Part shown: positions 1 through 11,479 of the stretch, piece after piece
How positions within the stretch are numbered: position 1 is the stretch's first letter
How the letters are laid out: each line of letters opens with the position of its first letter
Assembly (NCBI GenBank): GCA_002964805.2
Contig: PUDQ02000019.1
Location: 186,001 to 250,000 of the forward strand
Direction: 5' to 3'
Source: Trametes villosa
Taxonomy: Eukaryota > Basidiomycota > Agaricomycetes > Polyporales > Polyporaceae
DNA: 64,000 bases
Position numbers and translations under genes: made by a program
Notes under the pieces: model-generated
What the model saw: the letters and a program-made list of their open reading frames with translations, nothing else
Told to the model about the DNA's origin: nothing
The model's database searches: none

Positions 1-747
1 ATGCAGACGTCAGTCTTCTCGTCCACGCATCCGTTTGGGGGGTTTACCGCATCTTCCATCTCACGCGCACGGGCGGAACGTCGCGCAAGACAAGGGTCCG
101 TGCATAAATAGCCGTGTACCCTTTTGCGCGCTCCGCAGCACTCCTAGCGGACGTCTTCTTCGCGGCTGATTTGCGTTGGCCTGCGGCAGCAGATAGCCAG
201 CGTTTCCGAGGACGATGGAATGGAGAGGTGGACGTGGCGCGTCTCGAGGCCGCGCACGAGCGGTTGAGCATCGCGCTCGGACGCGCGCCTAGGCGAGTCG
301 GGACCGGCGCTTGGGAGAAGGAAACGGTGACGCGGCTGGATCTCCGGCAAGATCTGGAAGAAAATGCAAATGACGTATGTCGCTCCACAACGTCTCTAAG
401 CTCCACCCGCCTGCACCTGTCCGCCTTCGTCGCCCGCGAGCCCTTCCCCAGTCTCGTGCTGATCCCCATCCCCGGGTCCGATGTTCAGGCGGGAAAAACA
501 TGAGAATGGTGTGTGCTAGGCGAGCGGCTGTGTGGTAGGGATAGGCGAGGGGACGGGGGATGGGAAGAGGGAAAGAGCGTTGAGGGCGGTGTGAGAAGCC
601 TGACGTCACTGTCCCACGGGTGATTAATGTGACAATTCCAAGGCTCATGCGCGGAATCAAGAGGTCAAACAACGCATACCCGGCTCTTACCTTTCTTCCA
701 CCAACTCCCCCCTCGCCGTCCCAGTCTCCGTCCCCGCCCTCACCACC
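1..747. other. 5' flank of the zinc-finger gene
   Basis: I see no supportable gene here. The last 100 bases before the ATG at 748 are rich in C and T, as is common in fungal 5' untranslated regions and core promoters. Open frames crossing it on both strands lack splice logic and any recognisable motif. Confidence 0.4.
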
Positions 748-3644
748 ATGGCCGGCGACCACAAGGTGCGTCCCGCCCTCCCGCCCCCCGTCGCGGGGGC
801 CTGCTCACCGTGCGCCCCAGTGTCCCGTCTGCCAATCCACCTTTACAAGGCCCCAGCATGTCGCCCGCCACATGCGCTCCCGTAAGTGGCTTCTCTCCAG
901 CGCCCGCCCCTCCCCGGTGGAGCGTTCCACTCCCGCTCCTCGATTCCCCCGCCCTCGCTAACCAACATCCGTTCGCCAGACACCGGAGATCGTCCCTACA
1001 AGTGCCAACACTGCGGCGATCAATTTGCTAGGAGGTGAGTCTCCATACGCCGCGCCCAGTGGCTCTGTCGCTCTGCGTCCTCGGGCTCCAACTGATGGCT
1101 TCGTCTGCAGCGACTTGCTGTCGAGGCATATCAACAAGTGCCACGCGTCTGAGAAACCACCCACGACTACTGCCCCATCGAGACGGAAAGGCACTGCGGC
1201 CGCGTCGAGGGCGACAACGTCCAAGCAGGCCTGCGACCAGTGTGTGACGTCGAGTCTTCCCTGTGATGGAGCAAACCCTTGCAGTGAGTCTAATATGACG
1301 CTGATGCCGTCCGGCTCACCTGACCACCCTTCTCTCACCAGCGAAATGCGTTCAACGCAAGTGCCGCTGCACGTACGTCAAGTTCCATCGTCAGACGGCT
1401 CCGGCAGGCCCGGGTCACCCGGCGCCCCCGGCGATTCCCCAGACCATCCCCGGCCGCCATTCCATCTCCCTCGGTGCGCCCCGCCTCCCCGATGAGTTCC
1501 TCCTCGCCCCTCCGCCCGGCACGATGAACCTGTCCGCGCTATATGCGGCAGGACCTGCAGCCCATCAGTACGCACTGCAGCAGCAGTCCCTCTATCCCCA
1601 GGAGTATGCATCTCTTCCCCCTCTTGCCACCGCGCTCGCGCCTGCGGAGTCGCTAGCGGGCGGAATGCTGCCCGCGCATACACGCGAGGCTCCCGAGAAC
1701 GATCCAGATGCCTTGGCGCGATATCGTGCACAGGCTGAGCTCATCAACCGCGCCAACCTCCTCCACAACAGCAACCTCGGTATCGCTCAACCGGCGCCTA
1801 GCGCCGATGCCAGTGCGGCGCTTCCTGGTTTGTACGCCGCTGCCGGCGCCCAGGACGGTCAGTACAGCCGATACAACCTCCCGCCTCCAAGCCAATGGGA
1901 TCCTCCTCTCGCGCAGAACGCTTACCAGCGCCAGAAAGAGTACGAGTCGCAGTACGCTCCTCGGACTCAGGGCCATCCCTCGGTTTCGCCCCCATACGCG
2001 ACCGGGGGCGAGCCCTCGCTCCAGTCCCACCCGCCAGCAGCTTCGACGTCTTCGTCGTATGAAAGCGCTGCTCCAGCGAACTACCACCACTCCACACTCC
2101 CGCCTGCCACTTCGCTCTACCCGCCCCATCACTCTCAGGCGTCGCACTCTCATCACGGTCACTCGCGCTCGGAAGACCTGAGCAATTCCGGAGAGGATTT
2201 CGGAAGCGACACGGGCAGCACGAGCTCCGCGCCGAGCCATTCGATCCCCAGCAGCGCCAACTCGAGCTCAGTCCATCTTCCTCTGCCGGGGTTCAACAAC
2301 CTGCGCACGAAGGCGGATTTTGGCAAGGAGGGTTACGAGCAGTCCCAGCGGTACTCCTCTGAGCAGGGACAGAACGGACAGAGTCAGAGCCAGAATGCCC
2401 ATGAGGGCGAAGGCGGGTTCTCGAGTGCATTCGGCCTCATGAGCCTCGATGACCCCAACGTGCTCGCAGGCCTCGCCAGCGACGGCGCGCCCTTCTTCTC
2501 GGGGCTCACGCCGAACGGCGCGAACAATCCCACCGGGCTGTCGCTCGCGACTCCCACGCAGGACCTCCTCGCGCAGCTGAAGAGCGCGGGCGGCCGCGAG
2601 GCGTTGGAGAGCAAGGAGATGCGCGACTTCTGGAAGCAGTACCTTCGCACGCCGCTGACGGGTCCGAACGCCGGCGGGCTCATGTTCCCCCTACAGACCC
2701 CGACGGGTCCCGGAGCACAGCTCGGACACGCCATCGCCACCCAGGGTGGAAGGCCGAGTCCGTCTAGGAGGCATTCGCGCGTCTCCAGCTTGCCGAGTAT
2801 GAAGACACCACCGCTCTTCGCAGACGAGCGCCTCGGCAGCGTTTACAACCGCAGCCAGGAGCACTACGACGGGAACGGGGCGCACTCTCAAGCACAGCAA
2901 GCGGGCCCCAGCGGCGTCACCGGCGCGTACAACTCGACGGTCCGCACCACTCTCCACGGCGACGCGGAGGACCTCAAGAGCTACGAGCAGGCGGTGCTCG
3001 CGCGCAAGGCGCCGATGCAGCTCAACCTCGTCCCGAAGCGCAAGAGCTCCACCACGACCCACCCCGCGCCGCCCAACGCGATGGGCAAGAGCAAGAGCAT
3101 GAGCCCCGTCGTCCCCCACGCGACCTACAGCGGCTCGTCGTCGTCGAACCAAGGCCACGACGAGATCCAGGGCGGCGGCAGCAAGATCTCGGAGCTGCTC
3201 AACCGCCCCGCGTCGAGCTCGAGCGCGGGTACAACGGGCAGCAGTGGGTCCGGGCTGTCCTTGCCGTCCAACGCGAGCACGGCGAACACGAGCCAGGCGA
3301 GCTCTTCGCTTGCGCATGCGTTCGGCGGCGAGCGCCCCTCGACATCCGACGGCGTCCCCCACTCCCACTCTCCCCCTCAGCACCTGCAGGATCCGTACGG
3401 CGCGTCCGCATACCGGCCGTCCTTCAAGCGCATCGCGTCGCAGACGCTCGGCCCCGACAACGCGAAGCGCGCCCTGCTCGGGCCCGCGGGCTGGGATCAC
3501 GACGAGGAGGACGAGGACGACGCAGTCCCGGAGGAGGATGAAGACGACGACGAGCCCGCCTCGCGCATGCCGATGGGCGCCCCCGGGATGCATTCCGGGG
3601 GGCTCAGCGAAGCGCGGCGGATGAGCCTGCCCACGCAGGGCTGA
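748..3644 (+). CDS. Dual C2H2 / Zn2Cys6 zinc-finger transcription factor
   Basis: Probable nuclear DNA-binding regulator of 869 residues. Exons are 748-765, 821-881, 980-1034, 1111-1283 and 1342-3644; all four introns are GT-AG and the frame closes exactly. Seen in the translation: a C2H2 finger at residues 7-27 (CX2CX12HX3H), a second at 35-56 (CX2CX12HX4H) joined by an HTGDRPYK linker, then a cluster at 86-112 with spacing CX2CX6CX5CX2CX6C, the fungal Zn2Cys6 pattern. The remaining 750 residues are low-complexity Ser/Pro/Gln-rich sequence ending in a long acidic run (DEEDEDD, EDEDDDE), which could be an activation domain. Both zinc-binding types within the first 112 residues is an uncommon arrangement. 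Target genes cannot be read from the sequence. The start is the first ATG in frame with the first finger, in a CACCATGG context. Confidence 0.85.
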
Positions 3645-4401
3645 GCGGCGAGGGCGATGCCCGGCGTACCCGGCGTGCAGCCTCCCACCACCCGCGTGGC
3701 TCGCATGCTCGCTGGGGTCCGGCGCGCAAGCGCCCCGCCCTCCTACACGCCCGGGCGCGCGCCCGGGACCTCTCTACACGCATTCATCGACGCGCGGCCA
3801 TGGACGACAGCCGGCCACGCCGCGGCGTCCTGTGCAAAACACGGGGGGTATGACTGCGGACACGGAGGATACGACTGACTGATAGCAGGACCGCATGCGC
3901 GCAGGCCTCCGCGCGCGCGTGCGCGTCGACATAGGATTTGCTTCGCTCTGCTGTGATACGATACGATACGAGACGTACGATACGATTTGGCTGGTGCGGC
4001 GCGCCCCGCCCCACGGACAGAGGCTTGCCCGCGCGCGCCGGCCGTGTAATTTGCTGCTGTCGCCCGGACCCGCGTGCGCCTACAGATATTTAATGTACAT
4101 CAGGTGTAGATAGAGCTGCCGTGCGCTCGAGGATGGGGTGGGCAGAGGTGATACAGGCGTACGACGGGCCCCGGACGTGCACACACATACAGTACAAGCT
4201 CTTGGTGCCCCCGACTCTGTTCGAGTTTGATACGATTTCTCCGCTCCGTTTTTTGTTCTGTTAGTAGTACTTCCCCTCGAATGTCGCCGTCGCTGTACGA
4301 GTTCAATATCCCGTTTCCCCGAGTGTTTGTGTGTGAGGAGGGTGTGCAGGTCGTTGATTGGTGCGAAGGCGTAGACTTCGCGGAGGCGACGACGTTCATA
4401 G
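3645..4401. other. Intergenic, with a short GATAC microsatellite
   Basis: No gene seen. It holds the 3' untranslated region of the zinc-finger gene and, at about 3953-3990, a short imperfect tandem of GATAC/CGATAC units. Confidence 0.4.
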
Positions 4402-4409
4402 ACTCGTGT

Positions 4410-5057
4410 AGGACCCATGCCTATGCTGTAGTATGTCCGATCGTAATGTCGATAAAAGTGGCCCGAAAAAGGGCCTTATGTCCGAATCGTATGTCGTATA
4501 AATGGACCCTTATGCGGTTCAAGGTCCGATTACTAGTGTTGAGTAAAGTGACCCGTCGCGGGGAAGGTCCGATCGTTCATGTCGACAAAAATGGCCCCGA
4601 GCCCGTCAGACCTCTGGGCGCTCGGTGCTACAAGGTCTGGTCTCCCTCCATCACGACTCACGGGGCTAGGATAATGTCCATACAGCCGGCCAAGACGCGG
4701 AACCACGTACTCGGGATGCGGTTAAAGAAGAGCAGCATGTTCGTGGAGTGACTATGTGGCGGTTGTCTGGCGTTGTATAGAGACAGCATTAATTTATTGC
4801 TTCCTCTTCCTTCTGAGTGCATTGCTAACATCTTCATACGGTAGCCTACGTGTCTACCTACCCCTAAGAATATCCTGGGCTTTATAGGCATTTTTCCTGA
4901 TTTTCTGGAGGTCCGATCGCCTATGTCGATAAGCGCCTACCCCAAAATGGTATGTCCGAAAAACATGTCGATAAAAGTGCCCGAAATCCATGTCGATAAA
5001 AACCCCCAAATTTGGGTGATTTGCGATCGGACCTATGGTAGCATAGGCATGGGTCCT
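4410..5057. mobile_element. MITE with 8-bp target duplication (hAT-like)
   Basis: A 648-bp non-coding element. Its ends are inverted repeats of 34 bp (4410-4443 and 5024-5057); the outer 18 bases AGGACCCATGCCTATGCT are identical and the inner part again matches at GTCCGATCG. It is flanked by a perfect direct repeat ACTCGTGT (4402-4409 and 5058-5065). An 8-bp duplication with moderately short TIRs is the hAT hallmark, so I infer a hAT-derived MITE. Inside, a motif close to ATGTCGATAAAAGTGCCC occurs about six times near the two ends, resembling the subterminal repeats that hAT transposases bind. No transposase is encoded, so movement would depend on an element elsewhere. Confidence 0.85.
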
Positions 5058-5065
5058 ACTCGTGT

Positions 5066-6054
5066 GCGTGTAGCGACGAGCCTGCCCTAAACTCACTTCG
5101 AAGCACAGGGAAATGCGAACTATTCCAGCAACCAGGATGGACAAAAGTTCTGATTCTCTGCTACTGACGCTCTCTGGTTTTTGACTTCAACCACGCGCGC
5201 ATTCTCTGATACACCGGGAGCATTGGCTGGCTACTACCTAGGCGACGGCGCTGGAACCCTTATGGAGCCTCGCTCAAACGCTCTCACCTGCCCTTAGCCC
5301 GACCGCCTAACTTATTATGCTTATGCAAGGAAAGCCTATCGGATTGGGTCGCTGAATGTCATCAATCGATAAGTGGTAGAATTAGCCAGGGAGGTGAGAC
5401 ATACCAGCAGAACGAATGTTCTAATTACTGGGATGCGGATGAAAATGGCTGACAATAGGACTTCGCTTACAGGGCGTGGGCGCTTACCTGGGTGACGCTG
5501 ACGTAGACCCTCATCGAGCCGGTCCTCTTGCGTTCAGCGCAAGGGTGTTCAGTCCATCGTATGTGCAGCTGAGTACGCTGCGTTCTGTACTTCGTTGCTA
5601 CTGAATTTTTTGCGCCAGAGGACGGGGAGGAGAGCCGTTGTTTGCGCTTGTTAGTTTCGGAAGCCGCTGCCAACTAGCCACAAACAACCGCCGAGAAGCA
5701 GAACAGCATGTCACGCCTCCGTGACCATTGTCCTCCCCGGCGGCCCAGGCTCCCCCGGCCAGCGAATCAGCGTGCGCCGTGCGCCCTCACGTGCCGCTGC
5801 CCGTTGGTTGTTGAGCGGCGGGGACGCACTCTAAGGTTCTCGCTTAGGACGAGAGCGGGATATTCGCACGGGCGGGAGGCCATATATGCGCCGCGCCCGT
5901 GCGGGCTGGCTTCTCCTCGTGCCGCTCTCCGTTGCGCTTGGTTGACTCGGGCTTCCTCTCCCTTGTCCTCCCTCCTCTTACGACCCATACCCCACGAGAC
6001 CCCACGGCGACACCACCCCTCCGACACTCCATTCTCCCCGCTATTCTTACGACA
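5066..6054. other. Intergenic and promoter region
   Basis: No gene supported. The last 100 bases before the ATG at 6055 are C/T-rich, as expected for a fungal 5' untranslated region. Confidence 0.4.
5880..5889 (+). promoter_or_regulatory. Possible TATA element
   Basis: The stretch CCATATATGCG lies about 170 bases upstream of the ATG at 6055 and is an isolated AT-rich patch in GC-rich surroundings. Position and composition suit a TATA box, but nothing else confirms it. Confidence 0.25.
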
Positions 6055-7328
6055 ATGCCTTCGCGCGTTCCTTTCACCACCGTTCCTGTCACCCAGCCTG
6101 CGCTCGCGCAGCACGATGAGATTAAGGACAACGACGCTTGGGCCGAAGCCACCGCACCGGCCGACGAGAATACTGCGCCGGTGGTTCTGGACTCGGAGGA
6201 ACCCGAGGGCGAGGACGGTAGGTGGCCCTCCTGTCTGCTGCGGCGCGGCATCCTGCGCCACCTTCATCCTCAACCCCCTTTCCCGCGCCCGTAGCTGTAG
6301 AGGATCGCTTCCTAACTTTAGCTCCGCCTGTTGACATTGACGCGGTCGAGGAGATCGCCGAAGGTCTGTACTCATGTTTCTATTTATCTCGATGGGCGCT
6401 GATGCATTGCGGCAGGCCTTAGCCACGTCTCTGTCGGAGACAATGCGGACGATTGCGCGAGCTCGGATGAGGAGGCACAGGACGGTATGTCTCCTTCCCT
6501 CCGATAGCATTTCCCATGACTGACACAACGACGCACATCATGCAGACGGTGAGGAGGAAGCGGCTAGCGATGACGACGACGACGACACCATGCGCCGCTT
6601 CCTCGCGTTCGCCAACAGGGGACGCGCCTCGGGGTCTGGCCTCCCCGCCTTTCTCGCCCAGCTCAACCGTGCCGTAGAGGACGCTGACGACAGCGACGCG
6701 GAGACGGCCGAGCTCTTCGTCTCCTGCGTCGCTGGGCACATCCGGCAAGGTACGCCCCTAACCGTCCCCCCTTCCCTGCCGTTATCCAACTGACAGCGCG
6801 CCCACCTGCAGAACGTCACATCCAGTCCGCTGTCGCTGAGATCCTCCACGACGAGCAGCTCGTGGTCGAGTCTCCCACCGACGAGGACGGCCCGTGCGGC
6901 CCTCGGCGCGCCGCTCTCGCGCGCACCCCCGAGGAGCAGCAGGCCTTCGAGGCGTGGCTCGCGCGGCGCGCCGCTTTCGAGGAGATCGGCGCGACGCGCC
7001 TCGACGCGGCGGCGACCGGCGGGTGCACGCTTGCGCAGTTGCAGAAGCGGGGGAAGGCTCCCGCTAGGCCGCTGCGGCGCAAGCTGCTCAAGTACCTCTG
7101 TGAGGCCGAGTGAGTGCTCTGTCTGTCTGTGGTTATGGTACTGTTCGATGGCTGTAGCGGTGCTGACGGGACTGACAATGCAGGGTACACGCTGAGTGTA
7201 CTTACTATGGGATTAGGTACCCTGAGCCGTACGCGCCGTATATCAGCCCCGACATCAAGCAGTCCGGTCGGGCATACGTCGTCGAGTCTGGCACGGTCGG
7301 CGACAAGATCTCGCAGATGCACGCCTAG
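6055..7328 (+). CDS. Orphan acidic protein, six exons
   Basis: Hypothetical 315-residue protein; I do not recognise the family. Exons: 6055-6217, 6295-6363, 6416-6484, 6546-6749, 6812-7109, 7184-7328. Each junction keeps the frame and each intron is GT-AG and 52-77 nt. The first four introns are all phase 1, so exons 2 to 4 (69, 69 and 204 nt) are symmetric. The N-terminal half is strongly acidic, with repeated Asp/Glu runs (ASDDDDDT); the middle is Ala/Arg-rich and predicted helical (EEQQAFEAWLARRAAFEEIG); the C-terminus is Tyr/Pro-rich (ECTYYGIRYPEPYAPY). There is no signal peptide, membrane segment or known motif. The start is the first ATG, in a GACAATGCC context. Ending at 7113 instead of splicing the last intron would give a shorter protein. 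Confidence 0.65.
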
Positions 7329-8939
7329 TCGCTTCGCGCTCCTTCGGACCTCGGCCGCGTTCTACTCTTCGTCGATTCGACCGACGCCGGCTGAACCCAC
7401 CCACACTCTCTAGCTTCGTACTCATGGCTCTTCCTCTTCCGAGCGACCTTTCCGGCAACATTCGTTACGACTACTATCCGCACCTGGCGACACCCCATCT
7501 ATTCTCTACATTCGCCGATGTCCCCTCCCTTCTCTTGCGACACCTATCCGCGATACCTCCTCTCCGGTGGCACCTCTTTCGCGACACCTTCCCCGCGACA
7601 CCTTCCCCGCGACGCCTCTCCCCCAGCGAAACCTGGCCTCCGGGCGAACCTTTCCTCCCGCAACACCTAACGTCTCAAAAGCACCGATCTCTTCTGCGAA
7701 CCAATACTCCTTCAGCGACGCCTTCGGTCCCTCCGCGCTACCGCAACTGCCACATACGGCGGCCCACCCAGTCTCTCCGACCCTTACGACTTTTTTGTTA
7801 TAGTTATACCCTCACGCCATTCTCCATCTGTCACCTTTCACGCTTCATCCCCTTTCTCCCCCCTCGCTCCCAATTGCTTTGAACTTTGCTTTCTGCACAT
7901 AGCTTTCGCTCGTTTCTTGCACGTTCCACGTTGCGTCCCCGACTCATATATCACGACGCCCCAACCCTGCTGTGGGCGGGCCATGTATCATAAACTCCTC
8001 TCGTCCTCTGAATGCTCATGCACAGCATTGAACCTCATGTCTCCGGTTCAGCGCGGCTCACGATGCCATGGGCCCACACGGCGTGCGCAGTGTCCGTCGG
8101 GTGGTTGGCAGGCACTCGACGGCCCGAGACGCCCGCACTCGACGCGCGCCCGAGGTGCCCGGCGAGCGGCTTGTCCTCGCACCGCCACGCAACCTCGCCC
8201 CTGCCGCGAGGGATGCAGCAAGTTGATTGCCTAGTCTCATCATCACGCAAACCCGTAATCCGATATGAATGGGTTGGATATGTGTGGACCGCACAAGACC
8301 GTTTACCTCACGGCGGTCGTTTCAGAGCGTCGGGGTCCAGGTGGCGACGCTGCCTACTCGCACACGTCTCAGCCGTCTTTGTTTTACAGGTGAGTCCTCC
8401 ATTGGTACTGCTTCCGTTGAGAGGCCATAGCTCAACTGAGGAGGAGACATCCACCCTGAGACCGAGATCAGGTACCGCGCCCACAGAAATACGCTGAACA
8501 GCGCCGAAGAAGCAGCGGCGCAGGTTCTTAGAGTTTGACAGCTGGCAGATACCGAAGCTCTTCTGCGCACGTCCGCGGCCTCTCAAAACGCCCTCGCACT
8601 GTCGCAGGATGCTCGCCTCCTACCACCACCGTCAGATCTGTCCCATGCACGCGCTTGGGGGTGACTGCCGCCCGACCCCTCCGACGACATTCATGCCAAA
8701 CGCGCTGAAGCGTGTGATGGCGTGGAAGCACTCTGGAGATGGGGGGAGGGAAAAGGAGAACCCAGGGAAGCCGCTGATAAGGACTTCCTGGGTACACCGC
8801 ATATCCATCCTCGGCCTGAGCCGCTTGGAGGCAAGAGGTGAGTATGTTTGACTCCTGACGCGAACGAGTCTTGATCGATGTTCCAGGACGCCCTCGCTCC
8901 GCAACGTTAGACGGAGTAGACGTCCTTTGTAGGCCCACC
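7329..8939. other. Intergenic, C/T-rich, no clear gene
   Basis: Contains the 3' end of the preceding gene, the tandem repeat at 7536-7625, and then about 1.3 kb in which open frames occur on both strands without splice support or known motifs. Confidence 0.4.
7536..7625. repeat. Short tandem repeat, 14-nt unit
   Basis: Two perfect adjacent copies of GCGACACCTTCCCC, followed by a diverged third and preceded by two or three degenerate ones. Confidence 0.6.
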
Positions 8940-10118
8940 ATGGACCTTCCCACGGAGCTCTGGGAACAGATTCTCGACTACCTAGACGTCCGAGAGCACC
9001 TCATCAGTGTAGCTCTCGTGTGTCGCGGCCTACGCAACCTAGTCGAACAAACCCTCGCTCGGCGCGAGGTGATGGTCGACACGTCCGAGCGGCTCACGTC
9101 CTTGTGCGACACTGCGGCTATGTCCCGACGTTTTGCGGGCAGTGTTCGCCGCTTAGACGTTCGGATTCACTTCGATCCAAGCCCTGAGGTTGCTCAGAAT
9201 TTTGCCACCGCCCTGTCGTCTTTCAACAACCTCGAGTCATTATTCCTCGACATTCCGGAGTTCCCCCTCGCGAGCGCATTCATACAGAGCGGACTTCTGG
9301 ACGCCCACTTTCCTGGGCTCTCTACCTTCCGCACGTCGCTCTACGGGTCTCCCCAGCTCCTCGAGTTCATTCGGCGACACCCTTCTCTCGTCGAAATGTC
9401 CCTCCTCTCCCTCCGTCATGACTGTCTGAACTCTTACACAACGATCCAAGTTATTAACCTGCCGTCTCTACAGAGACTCGGATGCGATGGCCCATGCGTG
9501 CGCTACTTCAGTTTTTCCTCGACGACGACGGACCTCTACCTTATCTCGTGTAGCCATGAAGAGCTCCGGAGGATAGCGAGAAGCCTTGGGCGCTGCCTGC
9601 GTCGCCTTCACCTGGGTCATATCGGAATCACTGGTCCTCGGGATCTGATATCGCTGCAATACTTCCTGGAGCGCTTCCCGAGCTTGGAGTACCTCCAGAC
9701 ATACCATGTCACGGGAAGCATGGTACGCTTCATTTGCCCCATTACACCCCACTCACGCTGGCCGTGTCTGATCGGTTCATTCTCTCAGGTTGGCGCCATG
9801 GGGTGGTACCACATCCCGAAGCCGCCTTTGGCATACAACAGAAAAGCAAGCCTGACGGTGGCCTGGGTGCTTCCGTCTCACCTCTACGAGTCGGCCCGCG
9901 GCGTTCACCCAGAGCACGGAGTACTGCACTGGAATGCCCTTCACGTCCTTCGCACATGGTCCCCCTACGTCGGTAAGGTCGTCTTCGGCAGCGGCCCTAG
10001 CCTCCACACCTCCGTCGTGCTCGGCCAAGGTCGCACCTCGCTCCTGTACCATGAGCTCAAGGACGCCAGCGGGCGCCGACCCCCGACGCCGTGGTATTAC
10101 CCCCCTCCCGCCGAATAA
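8940..10118 (+). CDS. F-box protein
   Basis: Putative substrate-recognition subunit of an SCF (Skp1-Cullin-F-box) ubiquitin ligase. An F-box lies at the extreme N-terminus (DLPTELWEQILDYLD, then LVCRGLRNLV, about residues 2-40). The rest looks like irregular leucine-rich segments, as in fungal F-box proteins of variable target. An intron at 9723-9788 (GTACGC...TCTCAG, 66 nt, with a CTGAT branch-like site) is likely, giving 370 residues; because it is a multiple of three, reading through gives 392. I chose the ATG at 8940 because its context CACCATGG is ideal and the F-box follows directly; an in-frame upstream codon at 8871 would add 23 unremarkable residues. It is not closely similar to the three F-box paralogues at 30-43 kb. 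Confidence 0.75.
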   Translation: MDLPTELWEQILDYLDVREHLISVALVCRGLRNLVEQTLARREVMVDTSERLTSLCDTAAMSRRFAGSVRRLDVRIHFDPSPEVAQNFATALSSFNNLESLFLDIPEFPLASAFIQSGLLDAHFPGLSTFRTSLYGSPQLLEFIRRHPSLVEMSLLSLRHDCLNSYTTIQVINLPSLQRLGCDGPCVRYFSFSSTTTDLYLISCSHEELRRIARSLGRCLRRLHLGHIGITGPRDLISLQYFLERFPSLEYLQTYHVTGSMVRFICPITPHSRWPCLIGSFSQVGAMGWYHIPKPPLAYNRKASLTVAWVLPSHLYESARGVHPEHGVLHWNALHVLRTWSPYVGKVVFGSGPSLHTSVVLGQGRTSLLYHELKDASGRRPPTPWYYPPPAE

Positions 10119-10318
10119 TGTAAAGTACCATCAAAAGGACTTGTTAAACACGCCTTTGACTGCTATTGTAGCGCGCTTCGAACGTCCCATTGTCCGCCCA
10201 TTGTGGCGCGGGCGGCGGGATGCGGTCACGTGCGCACGTACGCGAACGAGTGGCCAGCTCAGGTTCGCGTCGGCCCGTGCTTCATTCCGCCTACCACCTC
10301 TGCATCCTGCCATCCGCC

Positions 10319-11479
10319 ATGTCCGGGGGTGTCTACGTCACATTTACCAGCCTTTTGCCTCAGGCGTCTGGCCTTGCATTGTCGACCTGCCCTGGTCCCT
10401 CCTGGTCGTCGTTCGGACCCACGATCCCCGCATACCATCTTAGCCACCACGCCGGCCCGTCTGCCTCGAGCCAGCATAATGAGAACAAACGCAAGAGGAC
10501 CGACCTCATGGAGTCACATACTCCAGAGGAGTCCAGGGAGAACAAGAGAGCGAAGACGGAGGTCATCTGTAAGTCCTTCCGCGGTGTGGCCCGGGCTCCT
10601 GGACACTGCGCTGACCCCGGGCCCCTCCACCACAGCCGTACAACCCGCAGTGCCGGCCTGTGCTTCGTTCAACGCACCTTCCACAGCCCCCGAGATTGCC
10701 GCATGCGACCCGCAGCGACCGCGTGCAACGATCCTGGACCATTTCTTCGACGTCGAGGACGACAGTCCGTGGGTCGCAGGTGAGCGCTCGTCGCCCGCCC
10801 GCAGTGGCCACAGGTTTGGTCGAGATGCTCACCGCTCGCGCCGCACAGACCTTCAGGCCTCACACGACAGGGCCGAAGTCGCTATCATACCCACCGGTGA
10901 GTGCCTGTCTGCGGCTTAGACAAGTGGATGCGCGACTCACCATCGTACTCCGGCCGCAGACGTCACGGCCTCCCAGGTCGACCCGCTCGAACCTGCGCAT
11001 CCATCCGTGGAACCTTCATTCGAGTACACATCCTCGACGAGCTACGGTAAGCCGCGCCGCGCAAAGGTACCGCGGAGCACGACTGACCAAGCCGGCGCAC
11101 AGGCGACACCTCCTTCGCCGGCGACGACTTCGACCCCCTCTTCTTCGGCCCGGGAGACGACTCCTTCTACCTGGACGACTCGAGCGCGCTCGAGCTCCTC
11201 GCCGCGTCGCACCGCACCGTCGGCCTCCTCCGCCTCTCGTACCCGCGCGCGACGCCCTCGTCCGGCCCGCCGCCGACGCGCTTCCGCAGGGCGCACTACA
11301 TCCCGAAACACCCGTCGCCACTCCGCTACGACATCACGGAGGAGCTGCTCGACTGGGAGGTCGTCTTGGTGGTTGCGGACGATCTGCCCGCGGAGCCGGT
11401 GTCGTTTGGGGGCTCTGATGAGGATGTTTTTCAGTACGTGGAGGGCTGCTTGGACGCGGACGTGGACGAGGAAGCGTGA
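10319..11479 (+). CDS. Orphan protein with basic nuclear signal, five phase-1 exons
   Basis: Hypothetical 301-residue protein of no recognised family. Exons: 10319-10568, 10636-10779, 10849-10896, 10960-11046, 11103-11479. All four introns are phase 1 and GT-AG, and the internal exons are 144, 48 and 87 nt, all multiples of three. Exon 1 carries two basic clusters about 20 residues apart (NKRKRT and NKRAKTE), a plausible bipartite nuclear localisation signal. Exons 2 to 5 are acidic and aromatic (ILDHFFDVEDD, FDPLFFGPGDDSFY). The C-terminus is a mixed acidic tail. A small nuclear acidic factor is possible but unproven. Confidence 0.65.

Noticed and set aside
2691..3593. 300-codon minus-strand open frame
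   Set aside because: Antisense to the zinc-finger gene's last exon; codon structure reflects GC-rich sense codons, and there are no motifs.
4227..4751. 174-codon plus-strand open frame
   Set aside because: It runs from intergenic DNA across the left inverted repeat of the MITE, so it is a chance frame.
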